Positions 1 through 8,479 of a stretch of 64,000 nt of DNA are shown in pieces. Origin of the DNA: Planctomycetaceae bacterium (lineage in GTDB: Bacteria; Planctomycetota; Planctomycetia; Planctomycetales; Planctomycetaceae). Within the stretch, counting starts at the first letter, position 1, and the number at the start of each line of letters is the position of its first letter. Made by a program: the position numbers and the translations under genes. Location of the stretch: assembly GCA_002726205.1 (NCBI GenBank), contig PBSL01000068.1, forward strand, positions 62,001 through 126,000. Direction: 5' to 3'. Under the pieces are notes generated by a model. It ran no database searches, was not told the DNA's origin, and saw only the letters and a program-made list of their open reading frames with translations.

Positions 1-2
1 AA

Positions 3-1463
3 CTGGTTGGACTGGAGCAGGGTGACGGCGACCGTCGGTTGCTTCGTGTTGCCTGGCGATTGCCGGTGGCCTCGTACCCGGTGGCCGTATCGGTCACGCC
101 CGACGGTCGCCGGGCGATCGTGGCCTCGCTGTGGTCGCGGCGGCTGACGCTGGTTCGGTTGGCCGGAAGCCAACGGCCCCGACCTGAAGCGGTCCGGGAT
201 CTGCCGTTTGCCCCGCGGCGGTTGCTGCAGTTGCCGGGGGGACGCTGGCTGGTGGCTGCCGCCTTTGGTGGCCGGGTGGCGGTAGTGGGCCGGCGCCTTG
301 CCGGGCCGATCGCCGTGCGTTTGCTCGAAGCCCACAACGTGGGGCGGATGGCGATTTCACCCGACCGACGGCACGTGTTGATTCCGCATCAGTTGATGGC
401 GGCCGAGGAGGCGACGACCGAGGGTGGTGTCCACTGGGGCGGTGTGATGCTCAACGTGGTTCGCACGGTGTCGATCGCCGCGATCGAGGCGGGCACGGCC
501 GACCTGGGGTCGCGACGCGGTCTCGACTATGTCGGCGTTCCTGATCGCGCGGCCGGCGACCCCGTGGCCCTTTGCCTGGGAGCGAAGGGCCTGAGGGTGC
601 TGTTGCTGGCGGGGGTTCATGAAGTGGTCACCAGCGAGGACGGGATCGGTTACTTCACGCGGCAGCGGCTTGGACTCGGGCCGACCGCCGTTGTTCTGGA
701 ACCGGTGGGGGCGCGGGCCTGGGTGGCGAATCGCTTCGACGATTCGGTCTCCCTGGTGCAGTTGTCACCGCTGGCGGTGCTGGCCAAGATCCCCCTCGGG
801 ATGACCGCCCGGCGAACGGCGGTCGACCGGGGCGAGGAATTGTTTCATGACGCGAGGCTCTCGAGTGATGGGTGGTTCAGTTGTCGGAGTTGTCACACGC
901 GGGGACACACCAACGGGGGACTGAACGACAATTTCGGCGATGACAGCTACGGTGCGCCCAAGAAAGTGTCCTCGCTGCTGGGAACCCGTGATACCGGGCC
1001 CTGGGCTTGGAATGGTGAGGTGCCGCGGTTGGTCGAACAGGTCAAGAAGTCGGTGAGGCTGACAATGCGCGGCCCCCGGCTCGGATCCCGTCAGGCCAAT
1101 GACCTCGCCGCCTACCTCAAGTCGCTGCCGGCGGCTCCGTCGCTGGCCGAAGCGCGGGGGACGATTGACACGGAAGTCGTCAATCGCGGTCGCGCCGTCT
1201 TTGCCCGTGCCAGATGCGGGTCCTGTCATGCGGCCCCGGCTTACACGTCACCACGAAATTATGATGTCGGGCTGGAAGACGAACTGGGCCGGACCCGTTT
1301 CAATCCCCCGTCCCTGCGTGGTGTCAGCCAGCATCGCCGGCTGTTCCATGACAACCGGGCGGGAAGTCTTGGCGAGGTGCTGGGTCGGTTCCGGCACGGT
1401 CTGGAGTCGCCCTTGTCGGATGGCGATCGGCGTGACCTGCTGCGATTTCTTGAGAGCCTGTGA
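3..1463 (+). CDS. Beta-propeller / di-heme cytochrome c protein (5'-partial)
   Basis: The frame is open to the left edge, so the start lies outside the window; a TTG at 39 is only an internal possibility. The N-terminal half has YVTN-type propeller repeats (for example SYPVAVSVTPDGRRAIVAS). The C-terminal half carries two c-type heme sites, CRSCH at nt 882-896 and CGSCH at nt 1215-1229, in a context resembling the cytochrome c peroxidase/MauG group (GEELFHDARLS, PSLRGVSQHRRLFHDNRAGSL). It is probably exported and works in periplasmic electron transfer; the substrate is unknown. The methyltransferase gene starts 3 bp after its stop, so the two are probably co-transcribed. The domain calls are firm; the enzymatic role is inferred. 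Confidence 0.82.
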   Translation: MVGLEQGDGDRRLLRVAWRLPVASYPVAVSVTPDGRRAIVASLWSRRLTLVRLAGSQRPRPEAVRDLPFAPRRLLQLPGGRWLVAAAFGGRVAVVGRRLAGPIAVRLLEAHNVGRMAISPDRRHVLIPHQLMAAEEATTEGGVHWGGVMLNVVRTVSIAAIEAGTADLGSRRGLDYVGVPDRAAGDPVALCLGAKGLRVLLLAGVHEVVTSEDGIGYFTRQRLGLGPTAVVLEPVGARAWVANRFDDSVSLVQLSPLAVLAKIPLGMTARRTAVDRGEELFHDARLSSDGWFSCRSCHTRGHTNGGLNDNFGDDSYGAPKKVSSLLGTRDTGPWAWNGEVPRLVEQVKKSVRLTMRGPRLGSRQANDLAAYLKSLPAAPSLAEARGTIDTEVVNRGRAVFARARCGSCHAAPAYTSPRNYDVGLEDELGRTRFNPPSLRGVSQHRRLFHDNRAGSLGEVLGRFRHGLESPLSDGDRRDLLRFLESL

Positions 1464-1466
1464 CCG

Positions 1467-2396
1467 GTGGACCGTTGCGAACTCGAGCGGCTCGACGGCG
1501 AACTGCGGTCCCAATGGGGGATCGATCTGCGGTCGATCGAAGAACCGCGATGGTGGGATGATCTGGCCCGCGAATGTCACGGCGAGCGGTTTGCCCTTTT
1601 CAGGGAACTGCAGCTTCGCTACTCGGAACGGGCTTGCGGTGCCCAGGCCGACGAGTCGCTGGAACGGGCCTTCTATGACCTGGTGGCCGAGGAGCCGTTT
1701 TCGGGATTCGTCCACTCGCATCGCCGCGGCGTGATCCTGGATGCCGCGGTGCTGGTCGACGATCTGATCGAGCGGGAAGGGATCACCGGAAGGGTGCTGG
1801 ACGTGGGTTGTCATGTCGGGTACCTGGCCGCGTGGTTGGCTCGCCGGGATGCGGCGGTCGTGGTGGCCTGCGACATCTGCCGTCCGGCCCTGGCGGCCGG
1901 GCGGCTCCGCTGCCGGGCCCTGGGACGGCGGGGGGAGTTTGTCGAGGCCGACCTGTTGCCGGCCGGTGGCGACGGGCGATTCGACGTGATCGTCGCGATC
2001 GACGTGCTGCCCGAGGAACGGCAAGCCGGACTGCGTGGCCTGCGGCGATTGGCCGCCGGCCTCTCGGCTGGCGGCTGGCTGATCCTCTCGACCGGTCATC
2101 CGCTGGACGTGGCCTGGTCGCCGTTGTCGCGGGTTCGCGAAAGTCTCGACACGATGGGCCTGGGGTTTGTCGAGGCGGGTTGCCTGGGGGGGGTCGTGGC
2201 CGCGGGACACGAACCGCTGGCTCAGAACGTCTTCGTGCTGCGACGGGGTGGCTCGCAATCACTACCGGAGGACTGCGTGGATCGGGCACGCCGGGGCTGG
2301 TCGGCGTTCCTCGAATACACGTCCACGCCGGGCGTCGCCGACCGCGAGAAGTCCCAGGCGTGGTTTGAACTGGCCGGGACGCCCCGCGATTGTTAG
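1467..2396 (+). CDS. Class I SAM-dependent methyltransferase
   Basis: 309 aa, GTG start 3 bp after the preceding stop. A SAM-binding motif I is seen near residues 110-118 (VLDVGCHVGYLAAW), with an acidic residue at the end of strand 2 (VVVACDI) and a motif like FDVIVAIDVLPE in the position of motif IV. The first ~100 residues are a helical extension with no recognised domain. The substrate cannot be deduced. Its stop overlaps by 4 nt the stop of the convergent DUF1501 gene. Confidence 0.75.
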   Translation: MDRCELERLDGELRSQWGIDLRSIEEPRWWDDLARECHGERFALFRELQLRYSERACGAQADESLERAFYDLVAEEPFSGFVHSHRRGVILDAAVLVDDLIEREGITGRVLDVGCHVGYLAAWLARRDAAVVVACDICRPALAAGRLRCRALGRRGEFVEADLLPAGGDGRFDVIVAIDVLPEERQAGLRGLRRLAAGLSAGGWLILSTGHPLDVAWSPLSRVRESLDTMGLGFVEAGCLGGVVAAGHEPLAQNVFVLRRGGSQSLPEDCVDRARRGWSAFLEYTSTPGVADREKSQAWFELAGTPRDC

Positions 2397-3754
2397 ACGA
2401 GTTCGTCGATCGGCTGGGAACCGTCGGCGACGAGGTACTGTGGTCGGCCCTGGAAGTCGTTGACCCTGGCGTTGGTGACGTCGATGCCCAGATGGTGATA
2501 GAGCGAGGAGAAAAGCTCGGAAAACTTCACCGGCCGTTCGACCGGTTCGCCGGCCAGCCGGTCGGTGGCCCCGATGACCTGTCCGTTGTTGAACGAGCCA
2601 CCGCCCAGCAGTGCGAACGAAACACGCGGCCAGTGGTCGCGACCGACACCCTTGTTGATCTTGGGGGTTCGTCCGAATTCGCCCCAGATACCCACCAGCG
2701 TGTCCTCGAGCAGGCCCCGTTGTTCGAGATCCTCCATCAGCGCCGTCAGGGCGCCGTCGAGCACGGGGTGATCCTCTCGCTGACGGTTGAAGATCGTCCC
2801 GTAGGAACTGCCGTGCCAGTCCCACTTGCTGTAGTTGACCGTCACGACCCGGGCCCCGGCTTCGATCAGCCGGCGAGCCGTCAGGAAACTTTGCGGCACA
2901 CGCGGGGCTCCGTTGCCGTCGATCATCACCTTCGGATTGCCGGTGCCGTAACGTGCCCGGACGGCGTCGCTTTCCTGGGAGAGGTCCAGGGCCCTGGCCA
3001 GGCGCGAGGAGGTCAGGACACCGAGGGCCTGTTCGGTGAACGCGTCGTGACCGGCCATCATGCCGCTCGAATCGGCCTCGCGCTGGAAGCGATCCAGGCT
3101 CTTTCGCAGCAGCGCCCGGTCACCGAGTCGGTCGTGAGTGATCCCGTTGAGCACCAGGTCGGCCCGGCCCGGCCCGAGTGGACGGAACGGCGAGTGCGGG
3201 ACACCAAGAAAGCCGGGGCTGGGCTCGTTGTAGGGACCGTGCGTACAGGTGTAGCAGAGGCTGACGTAGGGTGGGATGCTTGGATGCAACGGACCCAGCA
3301 ACTTGCTGGCGACCGCCCCCGGCGTGGGCCAATCACCCGGCGGCATCGGCAACCGCTGGTTGAAACCGGTGTAACTCTGAAACGCGTTGTGTTCGGGTTG
3401 GGCGTCGCAGATCGAGCGGATGATGGTGAACTTGTCCATCATCTTCGCGAGTTTCGGCAGGTGCTCCCCGATTTCGATCCCCGGCACGTTGGTCCGGATC
3501 GGGTTGAACTCGCCGCGGATCCCGGCCGGGGCATCCGGCTTCAGGTCAAACATGTCCTGGTGCGGTGGCCCACCCACCAGGTAGATGAAGATGACCGACT
3601 TGTTCGAGTCCCGTTTTCCCTGGGCCGCCTCGATTGCCAGGAGGTCGGCCAAGGACAGTCCGAGACCCAGGCCGCCAACCTGGAGGAAGTTGCGGCGTGA
3701 AAGACCATCGCAGAAGTTGTCGCCGTGACTGGCTGGCCCGAGGATCTTCAACAT
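2393..3754 (-). CDS. DUF1501 domain protein with Tat-type leader
   Basis: 453 aa from the ATG at 3754. I prefer this start over an in-frame ATG at 3805 because a good promoter -10 box (3789-3794) lies between them. The N-terminus has a twin-arginine motif followed by a hydrophobic stretch (SRRNFLQVGGLGLGLSLADL), indicating Tat export. The body is typical of the DUF1501 family, which belongs to the alkaline-phosphatase/sulfatase-like fold: IYLVGGPPHQDMFDLKPDAP, a GRTPKINKGVGRDHW motif and a C-terminal IDELV tail. In planctomycetes such genes usually sit next to DUF1549/DUF1553 cytochrome genes; here it is alone. The biochemical role of the family is not established. Confidence 0.9.
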   Translation of the reverse strand: MLKILGPASHGDNFCDGLSRRNFLQVGGLGLGLSLADLLAIEAAQGKRDSNKSVIFIYLVGGPPHQDMFDLKPDAPAGIRGEFNPIRTNVPGIEIGEHLPKLAKMMDKFTIIRSICDAQPEHNAFQSYTGFNQRLPMPPGDWPTPGAVASKLLGPLHPSIPPYVSLCYTCTHGPYNEPSPGFLGVPHSPFRPLGPGRADLVLNGITHDRLGDRALLRKSLDRFQREADSSGMMAGHDAFTEQALGVLTSSRLARALDLSQESDAVRARYGTGNPKVMIDGNGAPRVPQSFLTARRLIEAGARVVTVNYSKWDWHGSSYGTIFNRQREDHPVLDGALTALMEDLEQRGLLEDTLVGIWGEFGRTPKINKGVGRDHWPRVSFALLGGGSFNNGQVIGATDRLAGEPVERPVKFSELFSSLYHHLGIDVTNARVNDFQGRPQYLVADGSQPIDELV

Positions 3755-3788
3755 GAGATGGTGTCCTGTGGAATTCGTCCGGTCCCTG

Positions 3789-3797
3789 ATTATATCA
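3789..3797 (-). promoter_or_regulatory. Extended -10 promoter of the DUF1501 gene
   Basis: On the minus strand this reads TGATATAAT, a perfect extended -10 element. No clear -35 is found at the usual spacing. It would start RNA near 3782, about 28 nt before the ATG at 3754, and it supports that start codon. Confidence 0.5.
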
Positions 3798-3876
3798 ATC
3801 GGCATTTATGAGGCCAGTTGAATCAGTGATTCCGTGCGAAGTGGGAAATCCGGTGACGCGCTAGCGACGTGTTTTT

Positions 3877-4941
3877 ATGACGACAACAAGGGTTTTCCGG
3901 CCCCGGCCCCTTGAAGCTCTCGGCCGGGAGTTGTTTGAAGCCGCGGGGGCGAGCCGGGAGGAGGCTCGGATCGTGACCGGGCACCTGGTGGAAAGCAGCC
4001 TGATGGGCCACGATTCACACGGGATCCTGAGGTTACCCGAGTACCTGGACTTTGTGGCCGACGGTTCGATCGTGCCGGGGGCGGAGATCGAGATCGATCG
4101 GCGATCACCGACTTCGGCCGTGATCGACTGCGGCCGTGGGTTCGGGCCCGTCGGCGGAATTCGGGCGGTCGAACTGGCCATGGAACTGGCGCGCGACGCA
4201 GGAACCGGCTGTGTCGTCACCCGCCGTTGCAACCACGTGGCACGCTTGGGTGCGTATGTGCAGGCGGCGGCCGACAAGGCCCTGGTGGCCCTGGCCTTCT
4301 GCAATTCACCGATCCACGGTCACTTCGTGTTGCCGGTCGGCGGTCGCGAGGGACGGTTGGCAACCAACCCGATTGCCTATGCTCTTCCCACCGATGGCGA
4401 CCCGATCCTCGCCGATTTTTCGACATCGGTTGCCCCCGAGGGCAAGATCCGTGTTTACCGGAATCGGGGCGAGATGTTGCCCGAGGGCTGGGTGCAGGAT
4501 GCCGACGGGCAGCCGACGACGGATCCCGAGCGATTTTACGGATCGCCCCGCGGTGGAATCCTCCCGCTGGGAGGCGTTGCGGCTCACAAGGGCTATGCCC
4601 TGGGGCTGCTTGTCGAACTGCTGGGCAGCACGCTTGCCGGCCTGCAATGTGACGATCCTCGCCCCGGGGCCAACGGGGTTTGTTTCCTGGTGATCGATCC
4701 GTCTCGGTTCGTCGCCGAACACGAGTACCGGCGACTGGTGTCCGGGACGCGTGATTACATGAAGAGCTCGGCACCGGTCCCGGGTGTCGACGAGGTATTG
4801 GTGCCCGGCGAACTGGAGTTCCAGATGAAACAAAGGCGGATGGCCGAGGGGATCCCGGTCGATCCGGTGGCGTGGGAGCAGATCGAGAAGCACGCCCGGC
4901 GGCTGGGTATCCCGTTGCCCGTCCCCGAGCCGGGGACTTGA
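3877..4941 (+). CDS. Ldh2/malate-type NAD(P)-dependent oxidoreductase
   Basis: 354 aa, about the usual length of the family (malate/L-lactate/L-sulfolactate dehydrogenases, unrelated to Rossmann-fold LDH). Family motifs seen: HDSHGILRLPEY with the conserved His48, CNHVARLGAYVQAA, the nucleotide-site segment ATNPIAYALP, ADFSTSVAPEGKIRVY, and the GYALGLLVELLGSTLAG helix. It would reduce or oxidise a 2-oxo/2-hydroxy acid in the cytosol; the substrate cannot be predicted. No obvious Shine-Dalgarno precedes the ATG. The 122-bp gap to the divergent DUF1501 gene holds that gene's promoter. Confidence 0.88.
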   Translation: MTTTRVFRPRPLEALGRELFEAAGASREEARIVTGHLVESSLMGHDSHGILRLPEYLDFVADGSIVPGAEIEIDRRSPTSAVIDCGRGFGPVGGIRAVELAMELARDAGTGCVVTRRCNHVARLGAYVQAAADKALVALAFCNSPIHGHFVLPVGGREGRLATNPIAYALPTDGDPILADFSTSVAPEGKIRVYRNRGEMLPEGWVQDADGQPTTDPERFYGSPRGGILPLGGVAAHKGYALGLLVELLGSTLAGLQCDDPRPGANGVCFLVIDPSRFVAEHEYRRLVSGTRDYMKSSAPVPGVDEVLVPGELEFQMKQRRMAEGIPVDPVAWEQIEKHARRLGIPLPVPEPGT

Positions 4942-5094
4942 GACACCGGGGACCGTTGCGACACTGGGGGGAAAAACAAGAGAATGTCCGAAAGGCAGAT
5001 TGTCTTCGGCGGGATCGCGTTCTGGGATGTGGCGATGCCGATGTGTCGCCGAACAACCAGAGTTTGAACATCCTTCAGGTAAGGAAAAAATACC

Positions 5095-5835
5095 ATGGGG
5101 ACTCCAGCGTCACTGATTTCCGATCTCGGGCTGACAACGGCCCTCGTCGGAGCGGCTCCACTTGTTCTTTTCGCGTTCGGCATCATGTATGTGCTGGCCG
5201 ATCTTCGTCACTCCCGCGGTGGAGAGCGTGACCCGTTGCTGGGTGCCCAGGTCGCCCTGACACTGTTCATGACGATCGGTTTTCAACTGCTGTTGCTTTC
5301 TTCGGGAATGGCCCTGGGCCAGACGTTGAAGGGGAAGGTTTCGTCGTTCGACGAAAAAGTCAATGCCCTGAACACGACACCAGCGGTTGCCAGTAGCGGC
5401 GATGATTCCAAGCTCGCGGGAGTTGATTCCGGCACGCTGGCCCTGATGGCCACCGGTGGATTCACGCTGTTGTATGCAGCCGTGCTCTACCTGCTCCGTG
5501 TTCGCCGCAACAGTCATGGTCGGGTGGGGCGGCAGGCGGCCGGTATCAATGCCGTCGTCACGGGACTGGGGTTGCTGATTTCGCTGGGCAGCCTGCTGCT
5601 GATGGTCTTTGCCAGGCTGTCGGGATCGAGCACTTTGGCCTGGGACAACTGGCTGTTTCAGAGCGGAGCCGACGACACGCTGGCCTTCATGTTGGTCTAC
5701 CTGTTCGGGAATTTGTTGACACTCTCGGTCATCATGAAGAAGTCGGCCGTCGATGCGGCTGACGTGGCCATCGAGGCGGCTGAGATTGTCGAGGTGGCCG
5801 AGGTGGCCGAGGTTGTCGAGGTGGCCGAGGAGTAA
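5095..5835 (+). CDS. Five-helix integral membrane protein of unknown function
   Basis: 246 aa. The start is set by an AAGGA Shine-Dalgarno about 8 nt upstream. Hydrophobic segments are near residues 11-34, 50-73, 116-137, 148-172 and 194-215. A short hydrophilic loop between helices 2 and 3 carries small/acidic residues. The last ~28 residues are a low-complexity Ala/Val/Glu tail encoded by 9-bp repeats. I do not recognise a family. No partner gene is evident; the next feature is a convergent tRNA-Asp terminator. Confidence 0.75.
   Translation: MGTPASLISDLGLTTALVGAAPLVLFAFGIMYVLADLRHSRGGERDPLLGAQVALTLFMTIGFQLLLLSSGMALGQTLKGKVSSFDEKVNALNTTPAVASSGDDSKLAGVDSGTLALMATGGFTLLYAAVLYLLRVRRNSHGRVGRQAAGINAVVTGLGLLISLGSLLLMVFARLSGSSTLAWDNWLFQSGADDTLAFMLVYLFGNLLTLSVIMKKSAVDAADVAIEAAEIVEVAEVAEVVEVAEE
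5785..5829 (+). repeat. 9-bp tandem repeats encoding (V/I)(V/A)E units
   Basis: Five consecutive 9-bp units resembling GTGGCCGAG at the 3' end of the membrane-protein gene. They stay in frame and encode the acidic valine/alanine/glutamate tail. Slippage would change tail length without a frameshift. Confidence 0.75.
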
Positions 5836-5848
5836 GACGGGGGCGCCG

Positions 5849-5887
5849 AAAAAAAACACCCGCTGTCGCAGAGCGACAGCGGGTGTT
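5849..5887 (-). terminator. Rho-independent terminator of tRNA-Asp
   Basis: A perfect 15-bp stem (5855-5869 with 5873-5887) closes a 3-nt loop. On the minus strand it is followed by eight Us (As at 5849-5856 on the plus strand). It lies 6 bp beyond the tRNA 3' end. The stem may also separate the convergent membrane-protein gene, though the plus strand has no T-run. Confidence 0.88.
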
Positions 5888-5892
5888 GCCAG

Positions 5893-5966
<74 letters not shown>

Positions 5967-6005
5967 TGACCGTCCGACCGGATCGAGACCCGATCGACTC
6001 GCACG

Positions 6006-6033
6006 ATTCTAGCCGGAGGCGTTGCAAGGTCAA
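6006..6033 (-). promoter_or_regulatory. Promoter of tRNA-Asp
   Basis: On the minus strand: TTGACC, a 16-bp spacer, then TAGAAT, each one base from the sigma-70 consensus. RNA would start near 5999, about 33 nt before the mature tRNA end. Confidence 0.6.
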
Positions 6034-6120
6034 GAGATGGCGCCGACGGCGCACTCGGTTCGGATTCCCGGTAGAATGGTCGGTCGGGTCCGACGACGTG
6101 ACTTCAACCGGAGCGAAACG

Positions 6121-7566
6121 ATGATCCGCCGTCGCCTGATCACAGTCATGACCGTTGGTCTGGTCATGGCCACATCTCTCCCGGCCGCCGAGCGAATCAC
6201 CCGGGACCAGGCCAGGGTGGCACTGCGGAAGGCGGTTGGCTTTTTCCGCAACACCGTCTCGGCCGACGGCGGGTATCTCTGGCGTTACAGTCATGACCTG
6301 GCCCGTCGCGAGGGCGAGGGCCGGGCGAACCGTGGGACTTCGTGGGTTCAGCCGTCGGGAACGCCGACCGTCGGCGAGGGGTTGCTCGAGGCCTGGCTCA
6401 CCTGCGGTGAGACCGTGCTCCGTGACGCGGCTGTCCACGCCGGCCATCATCTCGCCGGGGGACAACTGCTCTCCGGCGGTTGGGATTACCGGATTGAAAC
6501 CGATCCCGCGCTTCGCAAGGCCTACGCCTACCGACTTGGTGGTAACCCCAGGGGGCGCAACCGCACGACGCTGGATGACAACACCACGCAATCAGCTCTT
6601 CGGTTCCTGATGCACCTGGACCGCGCGCTGGACTACAGGGACGCCACGATTCACTCGGCCGTTGAATTCAGCCTCGCCTCGCTGATCAAGGCCCAGTTTC
6701 CCAACGGGGCCTGGTCGCAGCGCTACAGCGAGTTTCCCGATCCCGCGAAGTTCCCCGTTCGCAAGGCCGGCTATCCCCGGTCCTGGTCGCGAGTCTTCCC
6801 CAAGAAGCGGTACTACACCTTCTACACGTTCAATGACAATTCGATCGCCGACGTGGTCCGGACGATGATCGAGGCGTCGGAAATCTACGGGAACCGTCGC
6901 TGCCGTGCCGCTGCCGAGAAGGCCGGCGACTTCATTCTGCTGGCCCAGATGCCCGATCCCCAGCCGGCCTGGGCCCAGCAATACGATCTCGAGATGCATC
7001 CCGCCTGGGCCCGCAAGTTCGAGCCACCCTCGGTGACCGGTGGCGAATCACAGGGCGTGATGCACACGCTGATCTTTCTCTACCTGAAAACCGGCCGGCA
7101 GGAATTCCTCGACGCGGTTCCCCGGGCACTGGAGTACCTGCGGAAGTCCGAGATCGGCCCCGGGAAGCTGGCAAGATTCTACGAGTTGAAGACCAACCGG
7201 CCACTGTATTTCACGAGGCAGTACAAGCTGGTCTACACCGACGACGACCTGCCGACGCACTATGGCTTCCAGGTCAACTCGAACCTCAACGCGGTCGAAG
7301 CCGCCTGGCGGCGTGCGAAACAGAGTGGACCCGCAAAGCCGGTCGATCGGAAAGCCCTGCCACCCCGCAAGAAGACCAGGCTGACGGCGACGATCGAAGG
7401 CCGGGCACTGGCGGCAATCAAGGCGATGGACGGGCGGGGCGCGTGGGTCGAGCAGGGCAAACTGAAATACCACGGCGACGACGATCCCACGACGAAGATC
7501 ATCACGACCACGACGTTCGTCCGGCACGTGACCGCCCTGGCCGTCTACCTGGCGGCCGACCGCTAG
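6121..7566 (+). CDS. Secreted pectate-lyase-family (Pec_lyase) protein
   Basis: 481 aa. I chose the ATG at 6121 because a signal peptide follows directly (MIRRRLITVMTVGLVMATSL, then PAAE). The in-frame extension back to 6022 has no secretory or domain features. The mature part resembles the family-10 type pectate lyase domain common in planctomycetes: GFFRNTVSADGGYLWRYS, SWVQPSGTPTVGEGLLEAW, GGWDYRIETDP and YYTFYTFNDNSIADVVRT. The fold is an alpha/alpha toroid. Pectate may not be the real substrate: planctomycete members are widespread and little studied. No partner polysaccharide genes are adjacent apart from a sugar-phosphate isomerase-like gene on the other strand. Confidence 0.78.
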   Translation: MIRRRLITVMTVGLVMATSLPAAERITRDQARVALRKAVGFFRNTVSADGGYLWRYSHDLARREGEGRANRGTSWVQPSGTPTVGEGLLEAWLTCGETVLRDAAVHAGHHLAGGQLLSGGWDYRIETDPALRKAYAYRLGGNPRGRNRTTLDDNTTQSALRFLMHLDRALDYRDATIHSAVEFSLASLIKAQFPNGAWSQRYSEFPDPAKFPVRKAGYPRSWSRVFPKKRYYTFYTFNDNSIADVVRTMIEASEIYGNRRCRAAAEKAGDFILLAQMPDPQPAWAQQYDLEMHPAWARKFEPPSVTGGESQGVMHTLIFLYLKTGRQEFLDAVPRALEYLRKSEIGPGKLARFYELKTNRPLYFTRQYKLVYTDDDLPTHYGFQVNSNLNAVEAAWRRAKQSGPAKPVDRKALPPRKKTRLTATIEGRALAAIKAMDGRGAWVEQGKLKYHGDDDPTTKIITTTTFVRHVTALAVYLAADR

Positions 7567-8387
7567 TCGCCGATCGACCCCTCGACAACCGCCCGCATCT
7601 TCTCGAGTCCCTCGCGGGCCACGTCGGCCGGGTCACGGGCCCACAGATCCTCGCGGAACAGTTCCAGCGACAACCAGCGGTCGTATCCCACCTCGCGGAG
7701 CAGATCACAGTATCGTCCCAGGTCCATCATCCCGTCGCCGGGCATCACGCGGTCCGGGTCGTGCTGTTGCTCGCGGGGCGGATCGTCGACGCAGTCGTTG
7801 AAGTGAGAAATGGCGATCTGACCGGCCGAGAGCTTGCTGATTGACTCGACGCTTCCACCACCACGAAAAATGTGAAACGGGTCAAGGACGGTCGTGGCAT
7901 CGGCATCGCCGCTGCCTTCGATGACCCGCAACGCGGCTTCGATCGAGTTCACCTCGTCGCTGAACCCCAGGAATTCCATGATCGGTTTCACGCCGAAGCC
8001 GCGACCCACCTCCAGCAACCGCGCGTACTGGCGGCTGCCCAGTTCGAAATCGACCGGCCCCAGCGGTGGACCGCCGATGGCGTAGGGTGCGCCGAGCTCG
8101 GCGGATTGCTCGAGTCGCCGCTTGATCTCATCAAGCTCCTGCTCGTATTCCTCACCCTGGGTATCCCACCAGCCTTTCAGGAAAATCGTCGTTGGCACCT
8201 CCAGCCCGTTGTCCTGGACCGCCTTGCGAATGTCACCCAGGGTTCCGCCGTGGAGCAGGTAGAGATCAATGTCGTCGTGCCAGAGTTCGATGGCGGCATA
8301 GCCACTGCTGGCCGCGATCGCGATTTTCTCGAGGATTGGTGTCGGTCGGATTGTGCTGGAATTCAGGCAGTAAATGAAATCGGCCAT
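7563..8387 (-). CDS. Sugar phosphate isomerase/epimerase (xylose-isomerase-like TIM barrel)
   Basis: 274 aa from the ATG at 8387; the longer in-frame reading upstream overlaps the divergent neighbour and looks non-coding. Features of the AP-endonuclease-2/xylose isomerase-like superfamily: SGYAAIELWHDDIDLYLLHG near the N-terminus, TTVLDPFHIFRGGG with metal-binding Asp/His, ISHFNDCVDD, VMPGDGMMDL and WLSLELFREDLW with a late acidic ligand. It probably isomerises or epimerises a sugar or hydroxy-acid in the cytosol; the substrate is unknown. It is convergent with the pectate-lyase-like gene (4-nt overlap of ends). Confidence 0.85.
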   Translation of the reverse strand: MADFIYCLNSSTIRPTPILEKIAIAASSGYAAIELWHDDIDLYLLHGGTLGDIRKAVQDNGLEVPTTIFLKGWWDTQGEEYEQELDEIKRRLEQSAELGAPYAIGGPPLGPVDFELGSRQYARLLEVGRGFGVKPIMEFLGFSDEVNSIEAALRVIEGSGDADATTVLDPFHIFRGGGSVESISKLSAGQIAISHFNDCVDDPPREQQHDPDRVMPGDGMMDLGRYCDLLREVGYDRWLSLELFREDLWARDPADVAREGLEKMRAVVEGSIGD

Positions 8388-8479
8388 GGAGACTCCGTCG
8401 CAGTTTGCACGATGGTCTTTCTTCGACGTGTCGTGAATTGTACCCTGCCGGGAACTCTGCTTCCAAACAGGCCGCCGCG

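Noticed and set aside
2390-3700. 436-aa plus-strand ORF
   Set aside because: It is antisense to the clear DUF1501 gene; its translation is Arg/Gly/Val-rich without motifs, as expected for GC-rich shadows.
4984-5067. 27-codon ORF before the membrane protein
   Set aside because: No ribosome site or conservation evidence; probably leader sequence.
6072-6077. TAGAAT as a plus-strand -10 for the pectate-lyase-like gene
   Set aside because: No -35-like hexamer at 15-19 bp upstream (the region is GC-rich, GCGCAC at 17 bp).
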